Source: Pseudomonas chlororaphis (GTDB taxonomy: Bacteria > Pseudomonadota > Gammaproteobacteria > Pseudomonadales > Pseudomonadaceae). From it: a DNA stretch of 64,000 bases. Positions 44,502 to 53,102 of the stretch are shown here, piece after piece; position 1 is the first letter of the stretch; each line of letters starts with the position of its first letter. Location of the stretch: assembly GCF_001921865.1 (NCBI RefSeq), contig NZ_MSCT01000009.1:434001-498000 (forward strand), given 5' to 3'. The translations under genes were made by a program, and so were the position numbers. The notes beneath the pieces are model-generated. The model was not told the origin of the DNA and did not search any database. It saw nothing but the letters and a program-made list of their open reading frames with translations.

Positions 44502-44801
44502 TTATTTTTTGCATTTGGCCACCACCACTTTGCAGGTGCTGGGTGTGCCGCCGGAGCGGCCGGCGTAGCGGATGCAGCTGTCCAGGGATTTGCGGCTGGC
44601 GGTGTTCAGGGTGGGGCCCCAGGCGAGGCCGCCTTCGCCGGCGGTGGGCAGGGCCTTGGCGTAGCAGTTCGAGCCGGCGTTCGCTGCCGCATAGCGGGCG
44701 TTGGAGGCTTTGCTCGAGCAACCCGCGGTCAGCGCCAGGCCGATGGCGAGGAGGGTGGGCAAGACCCATGACCAGTAGTGCCGCGCTGGTGTTCTGCTCA
44801 T
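44502..44801 (-). CDS. Small lipoprotein of unknown function
   Basis: 99 residues. The N-terminal signal (WVLPTLLAIGLALTAGC) ends in a lipobox LTAGC, so the mature protein starts at about Cys28 and is lipid-anchored. The mature part is Ala/Gly/Ser-rich with three further cysteines (GSNCYAK, LDSCIRY, STCKVVV) and one in the KCKK tail, enough for two disulfides. No family recognised. Confidence 0.75.
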   Translation of the reverse strand: MSRTPARHYWSWVLPTLLAIGLALTAGCSSKASNARYAAANAGSNCYAKALPTAGEGGLAWGPTLNTASRKSLDSCIRYAGRSGGTPSTCKVVVAKCKK

Positions 44802-44895
44802 CCCGGTTCCCCTGTCTGGATCGGTTCAAGGTGCGTGTTGGAGGGTGTTCTATACAGAGTAGAGGTTGCTGTAGTGGGCATCGGGTTCATGGGCA

Positions 44896-45288
44896 TTACG
44901 GCCAGGCATCTTCGATCCGGTACCACGGCGCCTTGGCGTCCACCTGGATGTGCCTCTGTTTCTGCGCGGTGAACGGTGTGTCCAGGGTGCCCAGGGCGAC
45001 CGAGATCCAGTCGGCGTATTCGCCTCGGTTGCGGGACCAGAACAGCGATGAACCGCACTGCCCGCAAAATTGTCGGAGCACGGATTCGGAAGAGGGGTAG
45101 GCCTTGAGGCTGTCGGCGCCGCGGAGCAGGCGCAGGTCGTCGCGCGGCACGCTGGCGTAGCTGGCGAAGGCCGCGCCGTGGCTTTTGCGGCATTGGCTGC
45201 AATGGCAGTGGGCAAGCGCCCTGGGGCGGGACGACAGCTGGTAGGCAACGGCGCCGCACAGGCAACTGCCCAGGAAGGCGTCAGTCAT
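44896..45288 (-). CDS. GFA-family protein
   Basis: 130 residues. Zinc cysteines: GSCLCGAV (about 10), HCHCSQCRK (about 32) and FCGQCGSSLFW (about 78). A complete single GFA/Mss4-like domain; activity unknown. Start ATG at 45288 opens MTDAFLGSCLCGAV; the upstream in-frame extension to 45378 is unlike the family. Divergent from the VOC protein gene. Paralogous to the GFA gene at 9073. Confidence 0.85.
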   Translation of the reverse strand: MTDAFLGSCLCGAVAYQLSSRPRALAHCHCSQCRKSHGAAFASYASVPRDDLRLLRGADSLKAYPSSESVLRQFCGQCGSSLFWSRNRGEYADWISVALGTLDTPFTAQKQRHIQVDAKAPWYRIEDAWP

Positions 45289-45457
45289 TGAAGGGGTACC
45301 TTGAAACGCAAGGCGCTCATTTAAACAGCCGGGGTGGTGGATGTCGAACGTCGCTGCGCAGCGGCAATCTCCAGCCATTCGGGCCGGGCTTGACGGTCCG
45401 GCCCTTGGTCTAAGCTATGCGGACCCCGCTCCCGCCATCCCTTCAGGAGAACCGCCG

Positions 45458-45874
45458 ATGCCAGCCTTTACCGTCACCCGCCTCGACCATGTCGTGCTGC
45501 GCGTCCAGGACCTGCAGCGCAGCCTGGACTTCTACACCCAGGTGCTGGGGTGCGAAGTGAAAAAGCGCCGCGACGACCTGGGCATGATCCACCTCGGGGC
45601 GGGCGCCTCGATGATCGATCTGGTGGACGTCGACGGCGTGCTTGGTCGCCAGGGCGGCGCGGCGGCCGGGGCCGAGGGGCACAATGTCGACCATATCTGC
45701 CTGCGCATCGAACCCTTCGACGAACCGGCGCTGCTCGCTCACCTGCGGGGTTTCGGGCTGCGCGCCGAACCGGCCATGGCCCGCTACGGCGCCGAGGGCG
45801 AAGGCTGGTCGATCTACTGCTTCGACCCGGACGGCAACCAGGTCGAGCTGAAAGGCCCGCCGACCTTGGCGTGA
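45458..45874 (+). CDS. VOC-family (glyoxalase/dioxygenase fold) protein
   Basis: 138 residues. One vicinal-oxygen-chelate domain: metal ligand His in TRLDHVVLRVQDL, second His in EGHNVDHICLRI, and terminal Glu in GNQVELKGP. Resembles virulence-type small glyoxalases. The ATG follows TCAGGAGAACCGCCG. The itaconate cluster of P. aeruginosa contains a ring-cleaving/glyoxalase-type gene (PA0880) missing from the cluster here, but nothing shows that this protein replaces it. Confidence 0.85.
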   Translation: MPAFTVTRLDHVVLRVQDLQRSLDFYTQVLGCEVKKRRDDLGMIHLGAGASMIDLVDVDGVLGRQGGAAAGAEGHNVDHICLRIEPFDEPALLAHLRGFGLRAEPAMARYGAEGEGWSIYCFDPDGNQVELKGPPTLA

Positions 45875-46017
45875 ATGTGCGGCCCGGAATATTTGCGCAG
45901 CGGCGACGTTTTTTTCCGGTCGATTAATACTGGCTTAATTCGGCTCCGCTGATATCGCCGTCGCCGTGGCGATGGGTGTCGCGGCTCGAACGGTTTTCCG
46001 GCACTACACTCCAGCCC

Positions 46018-46359
46018 ATGAAACGTTATCTGCGGTTTTGCCTGATCTGCTTGCTCAGCCTGGCGCTTCCCCTCAGCGGGATGGCGGGCGTGCCGGCGCC
46101 GACCGAACCCTGCCCAATGAAAACCATGGGCATGGCGATGATGGACGGCATGGGCATGGACTGCTGCAACGACCTGCACGCCCCGGCCGAACACGGCAAA
46201 CCCTGCAAGCCGGGCCAGGAGTGCAAGACCGGCGGCCTGTTGCAGGTGTCGATCGTCAAGCCGGCCGTCAGTTTGCCCGGCCCCGCGCTCCTGTCCTTCT
46301 CCAGCGATTTCCTGCCCACCCAAAGCCCATCCGGGGTGTGGCGACCGCCCCGCGCCTGA
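46018..46359 (+). CDS. Met/Cys/His-rich exported protein upstream of the copper efflux genes
   Basis: 113 residues. Signal peptide about 1-22 (FCLICLLSLALPLSGMAG). The mature N-terminus is packed with possible copper ligands: CPMKTMGMAMMDGMGMDCC (about residues 31-49), then HAPAEHGKPCKPGQEC. The C-terminal half is Pro/Ser-rich. Probably periplasmic, binding or sensing copper in front of the RND pump, a position like that of CopL-type leader proteins. No family assigned with confidence. 100 bases upstream of the outer-membrane factor gene. Confidence 0.75.
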   Translation: MKRYLRFCLICLLSLALPLSGMAGVPAPTEPCPMKTMGMAMMDGMGMDCCNDLHAPAEHGKPCKPGQECKTGGLLQVSIVKPAVSLPGPALLSFSSDFLPTQSPSGVWRPPRA

Positions 46360-46459
46360 TTCCTGTATTGCCCTGAACCCCATTGCGCTTCGGCGCAGTG
46401 GCGTGGCCGTGCGCCTGCCTTAGAAGGGCGCGCGGCGGATCATCACAGGAATTTTCAAG

Positions 46460-47716
46460 ATGAACTCCAAGTGCTATTGCCCAGGACGGTCCCTCGTGGC
46501 CGGCCTGGTGGCAGGCGTGCTGGCGTGGCCGAGCCTGGCTGGCGCCTTGACGCTCGACGAAGCCTTGCGCCTGGCGCAAACCGGCGCGCCGTCGCTGGCC
46601 GCCCAGGACGCGAAAATCCAGGCCGCCAGCAGCGCGGCCATTCCGGCCGGCGAACTGCCCGACCCCAAATTGTTGCTGGGGGTGCAGAACTACCCCATTG
46701 GCGGCCCGGACCGCGGGACCCTCGACCAGGACTTCATGACCATGCAGATGGTCGGCGTCCGCCAGGAAATGCCCAACAGCGCCAAGCGCAAGGCCCGGGT
46801 CGAGGTCGCCGCGGCGGCCGTCGAACGCGCGGCCGCCGAGCGCCAGGTCGAGCAGTTGAATGTGCGCCAGGCCACCGCGCTGGCGTGGATCGGCAGCTAC
46901 TCGGTGGAGCGCAAGGATGCGTTGTTCCAGGGCTTCTACCAGGAAAACCGCCTGCTGGACGAGGTGGTGCGGGCGCAGGTCGCCGGAGGCCGCGCGCAGC
47001 CGGCCGATGCGCTGACGCCACGCCAGGAAGCGGCGCAGTTGGAAGAGCGCGAGGACGAGCTGACGCGCCAGCGGGCCCAGGCGCAGGCCGCGCTCAAGCG
47101 CTGGATCGGCGTCGCCGCCAATCAGCCGCCGACGGGCCGTCTGCCCGAATGGCCGGTGGACCCTGCCGGTTATGCCCATCGGTTGCAGCACCACCCCGAG
47201 CTGGCGGCCTTTGCGCCCATGACCCGCGAGGCGCAGGCCAGGGTCCATGAAGCCGAGGCGCAGAAACACTCGGACTGGAGCTGGGAGCTGGACTACCAGC
47301 GCCGTGGCCGTGAGTTCGGCGACATGGTCAGCGTGCAGTTTTCCTGGGATTTGCCGCTGTTCCCCGGTTCGCGGCAGAACCCGACGATTGCCGCCCGGCA
47401 GGCCGAGCTGAGCCAACTGGAAGCCGAGCGCGAGGCACTGTCCCGCGAGCACGCCCAGCAGTTGCAAGACCAGTTGGCCGACTATCGACGCCTGGATCGC
47501 GCCGTGCGCCGCAACCAGGACAGCCTGCTGCCGCTGGCCGGGGAAAAGGTCCGCCTGAGCCTGGCCAGTTACCGCGCCGGCAAGGGCGAGCTGACGGCCC
47601 TGGTGGCCGCCCGCCGCGAACTGATCGACGCCCGCCTCAAACAAATCGACCTCGAAGAACAGCGCGCCCTGACCGGTGCCCGCCTGTATTTCGCTTATGG
47701 GGAGTCCGCGCAATGA
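46460..47716 (+). CDS. Outer-membrane efflux factor (CusC/CzcC, TolC family)
   Basis: 418 residues. Signal peptide about 1-28 (VAGVLAWPSLAGA). Two OEP repeats of long coiled-coil helices; LTLDEALRLAQTGAPSLAAQ opens the first. It forms the outer-membrane channel of a heavy-metal RND pump. Its 3' end overlaps the adaptor gene by four bases (ATGA type). First structural gene of the pump. Confidence 0.9.
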   Translation: MNSKCYCPGRSLVAGLVAGVLAWPSLAGALTLDEALRLAQTGAPSLAAQDAKIQAASSAAIPAGELPDPKLLLGVQNYPIGGPDRGTLDQDFMTMQMVGVRQEMPNSAKRKARVEVAAAAVERAAAERQVEQLNVRQATALAWIGSYSVERKDALFQGFYQENRLLDEVVRAQVAGGRAQPADALTPRQEAAQLEEREDELTRQRAQAQAALKRWIGVAANQPPTGRLPEWPVDPAGYAHRLQHHPELAAFAPMTREAQARVHEAEAQKHSDWSWELDYQRRGREFGDMVSVQFSWDLPLFPGSRQNPTIAARQAELSQLEAEREALSREHAQQLQDQLADYRRLDRAVRRNQDSLLPLAGEKVRLSLASYRAGKGELTALVAARRELIDARLKQIDLEEQRALTGARLYFAYGESAQ

Positions 47717-48954
47717 ACCCGCATACCTGGAAAATCACCGCGCTGGCCGGCCTCTGCATCGGCCTGGGGCTGGCGACGGGCTACTGGCTGGCCCAGCCGC
47801 GTCTCGGCGCCACGGCGGTGCCCGTTGTCGAGCAAGCTGCGGCCGCCGATGCCAAGGCGTTGTATTGGTATGACCCGATGTACCCGCAACAGCGGTTCGA
47901 CAAACCGGGCAAATCGCCCTTTATGGACATGCAACTGGTGCCTCGCTATGCCGATGCCCAGGGCGAAACGGCGGCGGTGCGGATCGACCCGGGCCTGGCG
48001 CAGAACCTCGGCGTACGCCTGGCCACAGTGACCCGCGGAGTCTTTGCCGCCGAGGTCGAGGCGGTCGGGGTGCTGGCCCTCAACGAGCGCGACGTCGCGC
48101 TGGTGCAGTCGCGCGCCGCGGGTTTCGTCGAGCGGGTCTATGCCCGGGCGCCGGGCGATGTGCTCGAGGCCAACGCGGCCCTGGCGGATGTGCTGGTGCC
48201 GGAATGGACGGCGGCCCAGGAAGAGTTCCTCGCTCTCAGGGGCCACGGCGATGCCGGCCTGATCGCGGCGGGGCGCCAGCGGCTGCGCCTGAGCGGCATG
48301 CCGGCGGCGCTGATCGCGCAGCTCGAACGCAGCGGCAAGGTGCAACCGAGCCTGACCCTGAGCAGCCCCATCGGTGGGGTCCTGCAAGCGCTGAACGTGC
48401 GCCAAGGCATGACCCTGGGCGCCGGCCAGACCCTGGCCCGGATCAATGGCCTGGACCCGGTCTGGCTGGTGGTGGCGGTGCCGGAGGCGCAGGCCGGATC
48501 GATTGGCGTGGGACAGGCGGCCGAGGCACGGCTGCCGGCTTTTCCGGGGGCGGCGATCCAGGGCCGGGTCGGCACGATCCTGCCGGAGACCGATGCCCAG
48601 AGCCGCACCTTGCGCGTGCGCATCGAGCTGCCTAACCCGGACGGCCGGCTCCGGCCGGGCATGACCGCCCAGGTCAACCTGACGCGGGCCACCCCGCAAG
48701 AGGTGCTGTGGGTGCCCAGCGAGGCGGTGATCCGCACCGGGCGCCGGGCGCTGGTGATGCTCGCCGAGGATGCCGGCCGCTACCGTCCGGTGGAGGTCCG
48801 CCCGGGGCCGGACAACGCCGGCAAGACCGCGATCCTGCAAGGCCTGGAGGAGGGGCAGCAGGTGGTGGCGTCCGGGCAGTTCCTGCTGGATTCGGAGGCC
48901 AGCCTCAAGGGGCTGGTCGCCGAGCCCCTGGAGCAGATGGAGGGCCGGCCATGA
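47713..48954 (+). CDS. cusB: Heavy-metal RND periplasmic adaptor CusB
   Basis: 413 residues. One N-terminal membrane anchor (about 5-25). A heavy-metal-binding segment (about 50-75: [20 protein letters not shown] then DMQLVP) is the short domain with Met/Tyr typical of CusB and SilB. The barrel-sandwich, hairpin and beta-barrel domains follow, with [13 protein letters not shown] [19 protein letters not shown]. It joins CusA to the outer-membrane channel and passes Cu(I)/Ag(I). Stop overlaps the cusA start (ATGA). Confidence 0.9.
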   Translation: MNPHTWKITALAGLCIGLGLATGYWLAQPRLGATAVPVVEQAAAADAKALYWYDPMYPQQRFDKPGKSPFMDMQLVPRYADAQGETAAVRIDPGLAQNLGVRLATVTRGVFAAEVEAVGVLALNERDVALVQSRAAGFVERVYARAPGDVLEANAALADVLVPEWTAAQEEFLALRGHGDAGLIAAGRQRLRLSGMPAALIAQLERSGKVQPSLTLSSPIGGVLQALNVRQGMTLGAGQTLARINGLDPVWLVVAVPEAQAGSIGVGQAAEARLPAFPGAAIQGRVGTILPETDAQSRTLRVRIELPNPDGRLRPGMTAQVNLTRATPQEVLWVPSEAVIRTGRRALVMLAEDAGRYRPVEVRPGPDNAGKTAILQGLEEGQQVVASGQFLLDSEASLKGLVAEPLEQMEGRP

Positions 48955-51900
48955 TCGCCGCAGTGATTCGTTGGTCGGTGGCCAACCGTTTCCTGGTGCT
49001 GCTGGCGACCCTGTTTGTCAGCGCCTGGGGCATCTGGTCGGTGCAGAGCACGCCGGTCGACGCTTTGCCCGACCTGTCGGACGTGCAGGTGATCATCCGC
49101 ACGCCGTATCCCGGGCAGGCGCCGCAGATTGTCGAGAACCAGGTGACCTACCCGTTGGCGACCACCATGCTCTCGGTGCCCGGGGCCAAGACCGTGCGCG
49201 GTTATTCGTTCTTCGGCGACAGCTTCGTCTACGTGCTGTTCGAGGACGGCACCGACCTGTACTGGGCGCGCTCGCGGGTCCTGGAGTACCTGAGCCAGAT
49301 CCAGGGCCGCCTGCCGGCCAGCGCCAAGCCGGCGCTGGGGCCGGATGCCACCGGGGTCGGCTGGGTTTTCCAGTACGCCCTGGTGGACCGCACGGGCGGG
49401 CATGACCTGGGGCAACTGCGCGCCTTGCAGGACTGGTTCCTCAAGTTCGAGCTCAAGACCCTTCCCAACGTCGCCGAAGTGGCCACCGTGGGCGGCATGG
49501 TCAGGCAGTACCAGGTGCAGCTCGACCCGTTGAAACTGGCCAGCCAGGGCATCACCCAGGCCCAGGTGCGCGAGGCGATCGGCAAGGCCAACCAGGAAAC
49601 CGGCGGTGGGGTGCTGGAGCTGGCGGAAACCGAATTCATGGTGCGCGCCTCCGGCTACCTGAAGAGCCTCGACGACTTTCGCGCGATTCCGCTCAAGCTG
49701 GGGGCGGACGGGGTGCCGGTGACCCTGGGCGATGTCGCCAGCCTGCAACTCGGCCCGGAGATGCGCCGCGGTATCGGCGAACTCGACGGCGAGGGCGAGG
49801 CGGTGGGCGGCGTGGTGATCCTGCGCAGCGGCAAGAACGCCCGCGAGACCATCGCCGCGGTCAAGACCAAGCTCGACGAGCTGAAACACAGCCTGCCGGC
49901 GGGGGTGGAGATCGTCACCACCTACGATCGCAGCAAGCTGATCGACCGCGCGGTGGAAAACCTCGGGCACAAGCTGCTGGAAGAGTTCCTCGTCGTCGCC
50001 CTGGTCTGCGGGGTCTTCCTCTGGCACCTGCGCTCCTCCCTGGTGGCGATCATCTCGCTGCCGGTCGGGGTGCTGCTGGCCTTTATCGTCATGCGCCACC
50101 AGGGGCTCAACGCCAACATCATGTCCCTGGGCGGGATCGCCATCGCCATCGGCGCCATGGTCGATGCCGCGGTGGTGATGATCGAGAACGCCCACAAGAA
50201 GCTCGAAGCCTGGCATCACGCCCATCCCGGGCAGACCCTGCAAGGCGAGGCGCGCTGGCAGGTGATGACCGAGGCGGCGACCGAGGTCGGGCCGGCGCTG
50301 TTCTTCTGCCTGTTGATCATCACCTTGTCGTTCATTCCGGTGTTTACCCTCGAGGCCCAGGAAGGGCGGCTGTTCGGCCCGCTGGCGTTCACCAAGACCT
50401 ACGCCATGGCCGCAGCGGCGGGGCTGTCGGTGACCCTGGTGCCGGTGTTGATGGGCTACTGGATTCGCGGGCGGATCCCCAGCGAGCGACAGAACCCGCT
50501 GAACCGCTGGTTGATCCGTGTCTACCAACCGGCCCTCGACGGGGTATTGCGCCGACCGCGGACGACCTTGCTGGTGGCGCTGCTGGTGTTCCTCAGCGCG
50601 CTGTGGCCGATCTCGCGCCTGGGCGGCGAGTTTCTGCCGCCGCTGGACGAAGGCGACCTGCTGTACATGCCCTCGGCCTTGCCCGGGCTGTCGGCGCAGA
50701 AGGCCGCGCAACTGCTGCAACAGACCGACCGGCTGATCAAGACCGTGCCGGAGGTCGAGCATGTGTTCGGCAAGGCCGGGCGCGCGGAAACCGCCACCGA
50801 CCCGGCGCCGCTGGAGATGTTCGAAACCACCATTGAGTTCAAGCCCCATGAGCAATGGCGCCCGGGCATGACCGCGGAAAAACTGGTGGCGGAGCTGGAC
50901 CGGGTGGTGCGGGTCCCGGGCTTGACCAATATCTGGATCCCGCCGATCCGCAACCGCGTCGACATGCTCGCCACCGGGATCAAGAGCCCGATCGGGGTCA
51001 AGGTGAGCGGCAGCGACCTGCAGCAGATCGACGTGGCGACCCAGGCCGTCGAACGGGTGGCCAGGACGGTGCCCGGGGTCAGTTCGGCGCTGGCCGAGCG
51101 GCTGACCGGCGGGCGTTACATCGACGTCGATATCCAACGCGCGGCGGCCGCGCGCTACGGCTTGAACATCGCCGACGTGCAGGCGATCGTCGCCGGCGCC
51201 ATCGGCGGCGAGAACATCGGCGAGACGGTCGAGGGCCTGGCGCGGTTCCCGATCAACCTGCGTTACCCCCGCGAGTGGCGCGACTCCCTGGACGGCCTGG
51301 AACAGTTGCCGATCTACACCCCGCAGGGTTTGCAGATCACCCTCGGCACCGTGGCGCGGATCAAGGTCAGCGACGGCCCGCCGATGCTCAAGAGCGAAAA
51401 CGCGCGGCCTTCGGGCTGGGTCTATGTCGATGTGCGCGAGCGGGATATCGCCTCGGTGGTCGCCGACCTGCGCCGCGCGGTCGGCGAGCAGGTGCGGTTA
51501 CAGCCGGGCATGAGCCTGAGTTATTCCGGGCAGTTCGAGTTTCTCGAACGGGCCAACGCCCGGCTCAAGCTGCTGGTGCCGGCCACCTTGCTGATCATCT
51601 TCGTGCTGCTGTACCTGACCTTCGCCCGCGTCGACGAGGCCGTGCTGATCATGGCCACGCTGCCGTTCGCCCTCACGGGCGGGGCGTGGTTCCTCTACTG
51701 GCTGGGGTTCAACCTGTCGGTGGCCACCGGCGTCGGCTTTATCGCCCTGGCCGGGGTGTCCGCCGAGTTCGGCGTGATCATGCTGCTGTACCTGAAAAAC
51801 GCCTGGGCCGAACGCCAGGAAAGCGGCGAGGACCACGAACCCGGGTTGCTCGCGGCGATCCGCGAAGGTGCGGTGCAGCGCGTGCGCCCCAAGGCCATGA

Positions 51901-52106
51901 CCGTGGCGGTGATCATCGCCGGCCTGCTGCCGATCTTGCTGGGCGGCGGCACTGGCAGCGAAGTGATGAGCCGCATCGCCGCGCCCATGGTCGGCGGCAT
52001 GCTCACCGCGCCCTTGCTGTCCCTGTTCGTCATCCCGGCGGCCTATCGCCTGATGCGCCGCCGGCCTCTCCCCGTTGCCTCCATCACCGAAGGAAAAGAC
52101 CTATGA
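48951..52106 (+). CDS. cusA: Heavy-metal RND efflux pump CusA
   Basis: 1051 residues, normal HME-RND length, twelve membrane spans. Marks: [20 protein letters not shown] near the N-terminus, [20 protein letters not shown] in span 4, [15 protein letters not shown] in the periplasmic cleft and [20 protein letters not shown] in span 10. The proton-driven exporter of monovalent Cu/Ag from periplasm or cytoplasm. The copper assignment rests on the CusF-type gene just downstream and the Met-rich gene upstream. The stop codon overlaps the cusF start by two bases. Confidence 0.92.
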   Translation: MIAAVIRWSVANRFLVLLATLFVSAWGIWSVQSTPVDALPDLSDVQVIIRTPYPGQAPQIVENQVTYPLATTMLSVPGAKTVRGYSFFGDSFVYVLFEDGTDLYWARSRVLEYLSQIQGRLPASAKPALGPDATGVGWVFQYALVDRTGGHDLGQLRALQDWFLKFELKTLPNVAEVATVGGMVRQYQVQLDPLKLASQGITQAQVREAIGKANQETGGGVLELAETEFMVRASGYLKSLDDFRAIPLKLGADGVPVTLGDVASLQLGPEMRRGIGELDGEGEAVGGVVILRSGKNARETIAAVKTKLDELKHSLPAGVEIVTTYDRSKLIDRAVENLGHKLLEEFLVVALVCGVFLWHLRSSLVAIISLPVGVLLAFIVMRHQGLNANIMSLGGIAIAIGAMVDAAVVMIENAHKKLEAWHHAHPGQTLQGEARWQVMTEAATEVGPALFFCLLIITLSFIPVFTLEAQEGRLFGPLAFTKTYAMAAAAGLSVTLVPVLMGYWIRGRIPSERQNPLNRWLIRVYQPALDGVLRRPRTTLLVALLVFLSALWPISRLGGEFLPPLDEGDLLYMPSALPGLSAQKAAQLLQQTDRLIKTVPEVEHVFGKAGRAETATDPAPLEMFETTIEFKPHEQWRPGMTAEKLVAELDRVVRVPGLTNIWIPPIRNRVDMLATGIKSPIGVKVSGSDLQQIDVATQAVERVARTVPGVSSALAERLTGGRYIDVDIQRAAAARYGLNIADVQAIVAGAIGGENIGETVEGLARFPINLRYPREWRDSLDGLEQLPIYTPQGLQITLGTVARIKVSDGPPMLKSENARPSGWVYVDVRERDIASVVADLRRAVGEQVRLQPGMSLSYSGQFEFLERANARLKLLVPATLLIIFVLLYLTFARVDEAVLIMATLPFALTGGAWFLYWLGFNLSVATGVGFIALAGVSAEFGVIMLLYLKNAWAERQESGEDHEPGLLAAIREGAVQRVRPKAMTVAVIIAGLLPILLGGGTGSEVMSRIAAPMVGGMLTAPLLSLFVIPAAYRLMRRRPLPVASITEGKDL

Positions 52107-52468
52107 AACCGATACGCATCGTTATGGCCGCTACCCTGGCGGCGCTGTCTCTTGCAGCCTGGGCAGAAGAAATGCCCGGCATGAACATGAACGACATGCA
52201 GGGCATGAGCATGGATGGCATGCCGATGAAACAGGCAACCGCGAAGGCGCCAGAGGCCACTGCCGAAGGCACGATCAAGGCCATCGATCCGCAGAAGCGG
52301 CGGGTGACCATCGCCCACGGCGCCGTTCCCGCCGTGCAATGGCCGCCGATGACCATGGCCTTCGCCGCGACCGCGGAGCAGTTGGCAGGGCTGGAGGTGG
52401 GCGAGCGGGTGACCTTTACCTTCCGCCTGGAGGGTGGCGCGGCCAGCCTCGTGTCTATCGAAAAATAA
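52103..52468 (+). CDS. cusF: Periplasmic copper chaperone CusF
   Basis: 121 residues. Signal peptide about 1-21 ([14 protein letters not shown]). A Met-rich linker ([17 protein letters not shown]) leads to the CusF beta-barrel (about 55-120), where the Cu(I) site is visible: His in IAHGAVPAV, Trp in QWPPMTMAF, and the two Met of MTM. It hands copper to CusB. Start ATG 52103 overlaps the cusA stop. Confidence 0.93.
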   Translation: MKPIRIVMAATLAALSLAAWAEEMPGMNMNDMQGMSMDGMPMKQATAKAPEATAEGTIKAIDPQKRRVTIAHGAVPAVQWPPMTMAFAATAEQLAGLEVGERVTFTFRLEGGAASLVSIEK

Positions 52469-52482
52469 AACCGTGAGGCTGA

Positions 52483-52506
52483 CAGCAGCCGGCAGGCCGG
52501 CTGCTG
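52483..52506 (+). other. Hairpin after cusF
   Basis: CAGCAGCCGGC (52483-52493) and GCCGGCTGCTG (52496-52506) form a long GC-rich inverted repeat just after cusF, without a T-run. It probably ends or stabilises the cus message. Confidence 0.55.
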
Positions 52507-52584
52507 CGCATTCTTCGCGCTCGGCATTCACAGCGGCGCCGTCGGTGCGTTCCTCTCTCTACCAACTCACAGAGGGAACGCCCG

Positions 52585-53037
52585 ATGAACAACACCGAAC
52601 TCAGCCACATTATCTTGAGCGACCACTCGCGCATCGAGGCCGCCATCAGCACGGGCGCGGCCTGGGAAGTCTGGTTCCAGGTCGAATTCCTCATGCTGCT
52701 GCGCGCGGCCCACCTGGGCGTGGCCCGCGAAGTGCCGTACCCGCCGCCGAACCAGGCCCTGCACCTGGACGTCCTGGCCAGCCAGGGCGTCGAGACCTAT
52801 GCCATCGAGGTGAAAGTCGAGAGCGCCACCAACGCCGGCAACAAACTGCTGGCGGAAACCCGCAAGGACATCGAGAAGATCACTAAATACACCGAGCCCG
52901 TCGAGGCCCGCTGGGTGGTGGCCCTGGCCTACAGCGACGAGGCCAAGCGCACGCTGCGCGGGTTCACGGTGGAGAATAGCGGCCACGCGATCTACCACGA
53001 GGCCGGTGCGATCGGCTGCATGATCTACTCGGTTTGA
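52585..53037 (+). CDS. Unknown protein with PD-(D/E)XK nuclease-like motif
   Basis: 150 residues, cytoplasmic. The strand-turn-strand LHLDVLASQGVETYAIEVKV places Asp62, Glu75 and Lys77 in the D-x12-E-x-K order of restriction-endonuclease-like folds. A conserved-looking helix precedes it (AAWEVWFQVEFLMLLRAA) and KDIEKITKY follows, again the usual order in that fold. No DNA-binding domain is visible. The ATG follows ACAGAGGGAACGCCCG. Function unknown; a small nuclease or an inactive relative is possible. Convergent with the PLD-like gene. Confidence 0.75.
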   Translation: MNNTELSHIILSDHSRIEAAISTGAAWEVWFQVEFLMLLRAAHLGVAREVPYPPPNQALHLDVLASQGVETYAIEVKVESATNAGNKLLAETRKDIEKITKYTEPVEARWVVALAYSDEAKRTLRGFTVENSGHAIYHEAGAIGCMIYSV

Positions 53038-53102
53038 CGCGCCCGGGCGCCGGCGGGGCCTGAGCGCCTCCCGGCGCCTGGCGGCGTTCGACAGTGCGCC
53101 TC

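Noticed and set aside
43753..45100. Several plus-strand frames through the repeat region
   Set aside because: They are made of translated repeats (RCRAREAAYGCAA-type segments recurring) without ribosome-binding sites.
45458..45874. Glyoxalase-fold protein as the missing member of the itaconate cluster
   Set aside because: It lies 24 kb away in another context and VOC proteins are too varied to assign by fold alone.
48780..51137. 785-codon minus-strand frame opposite cusA
   Set aside because: Shadow frame; cusA is recognised over its whole length.
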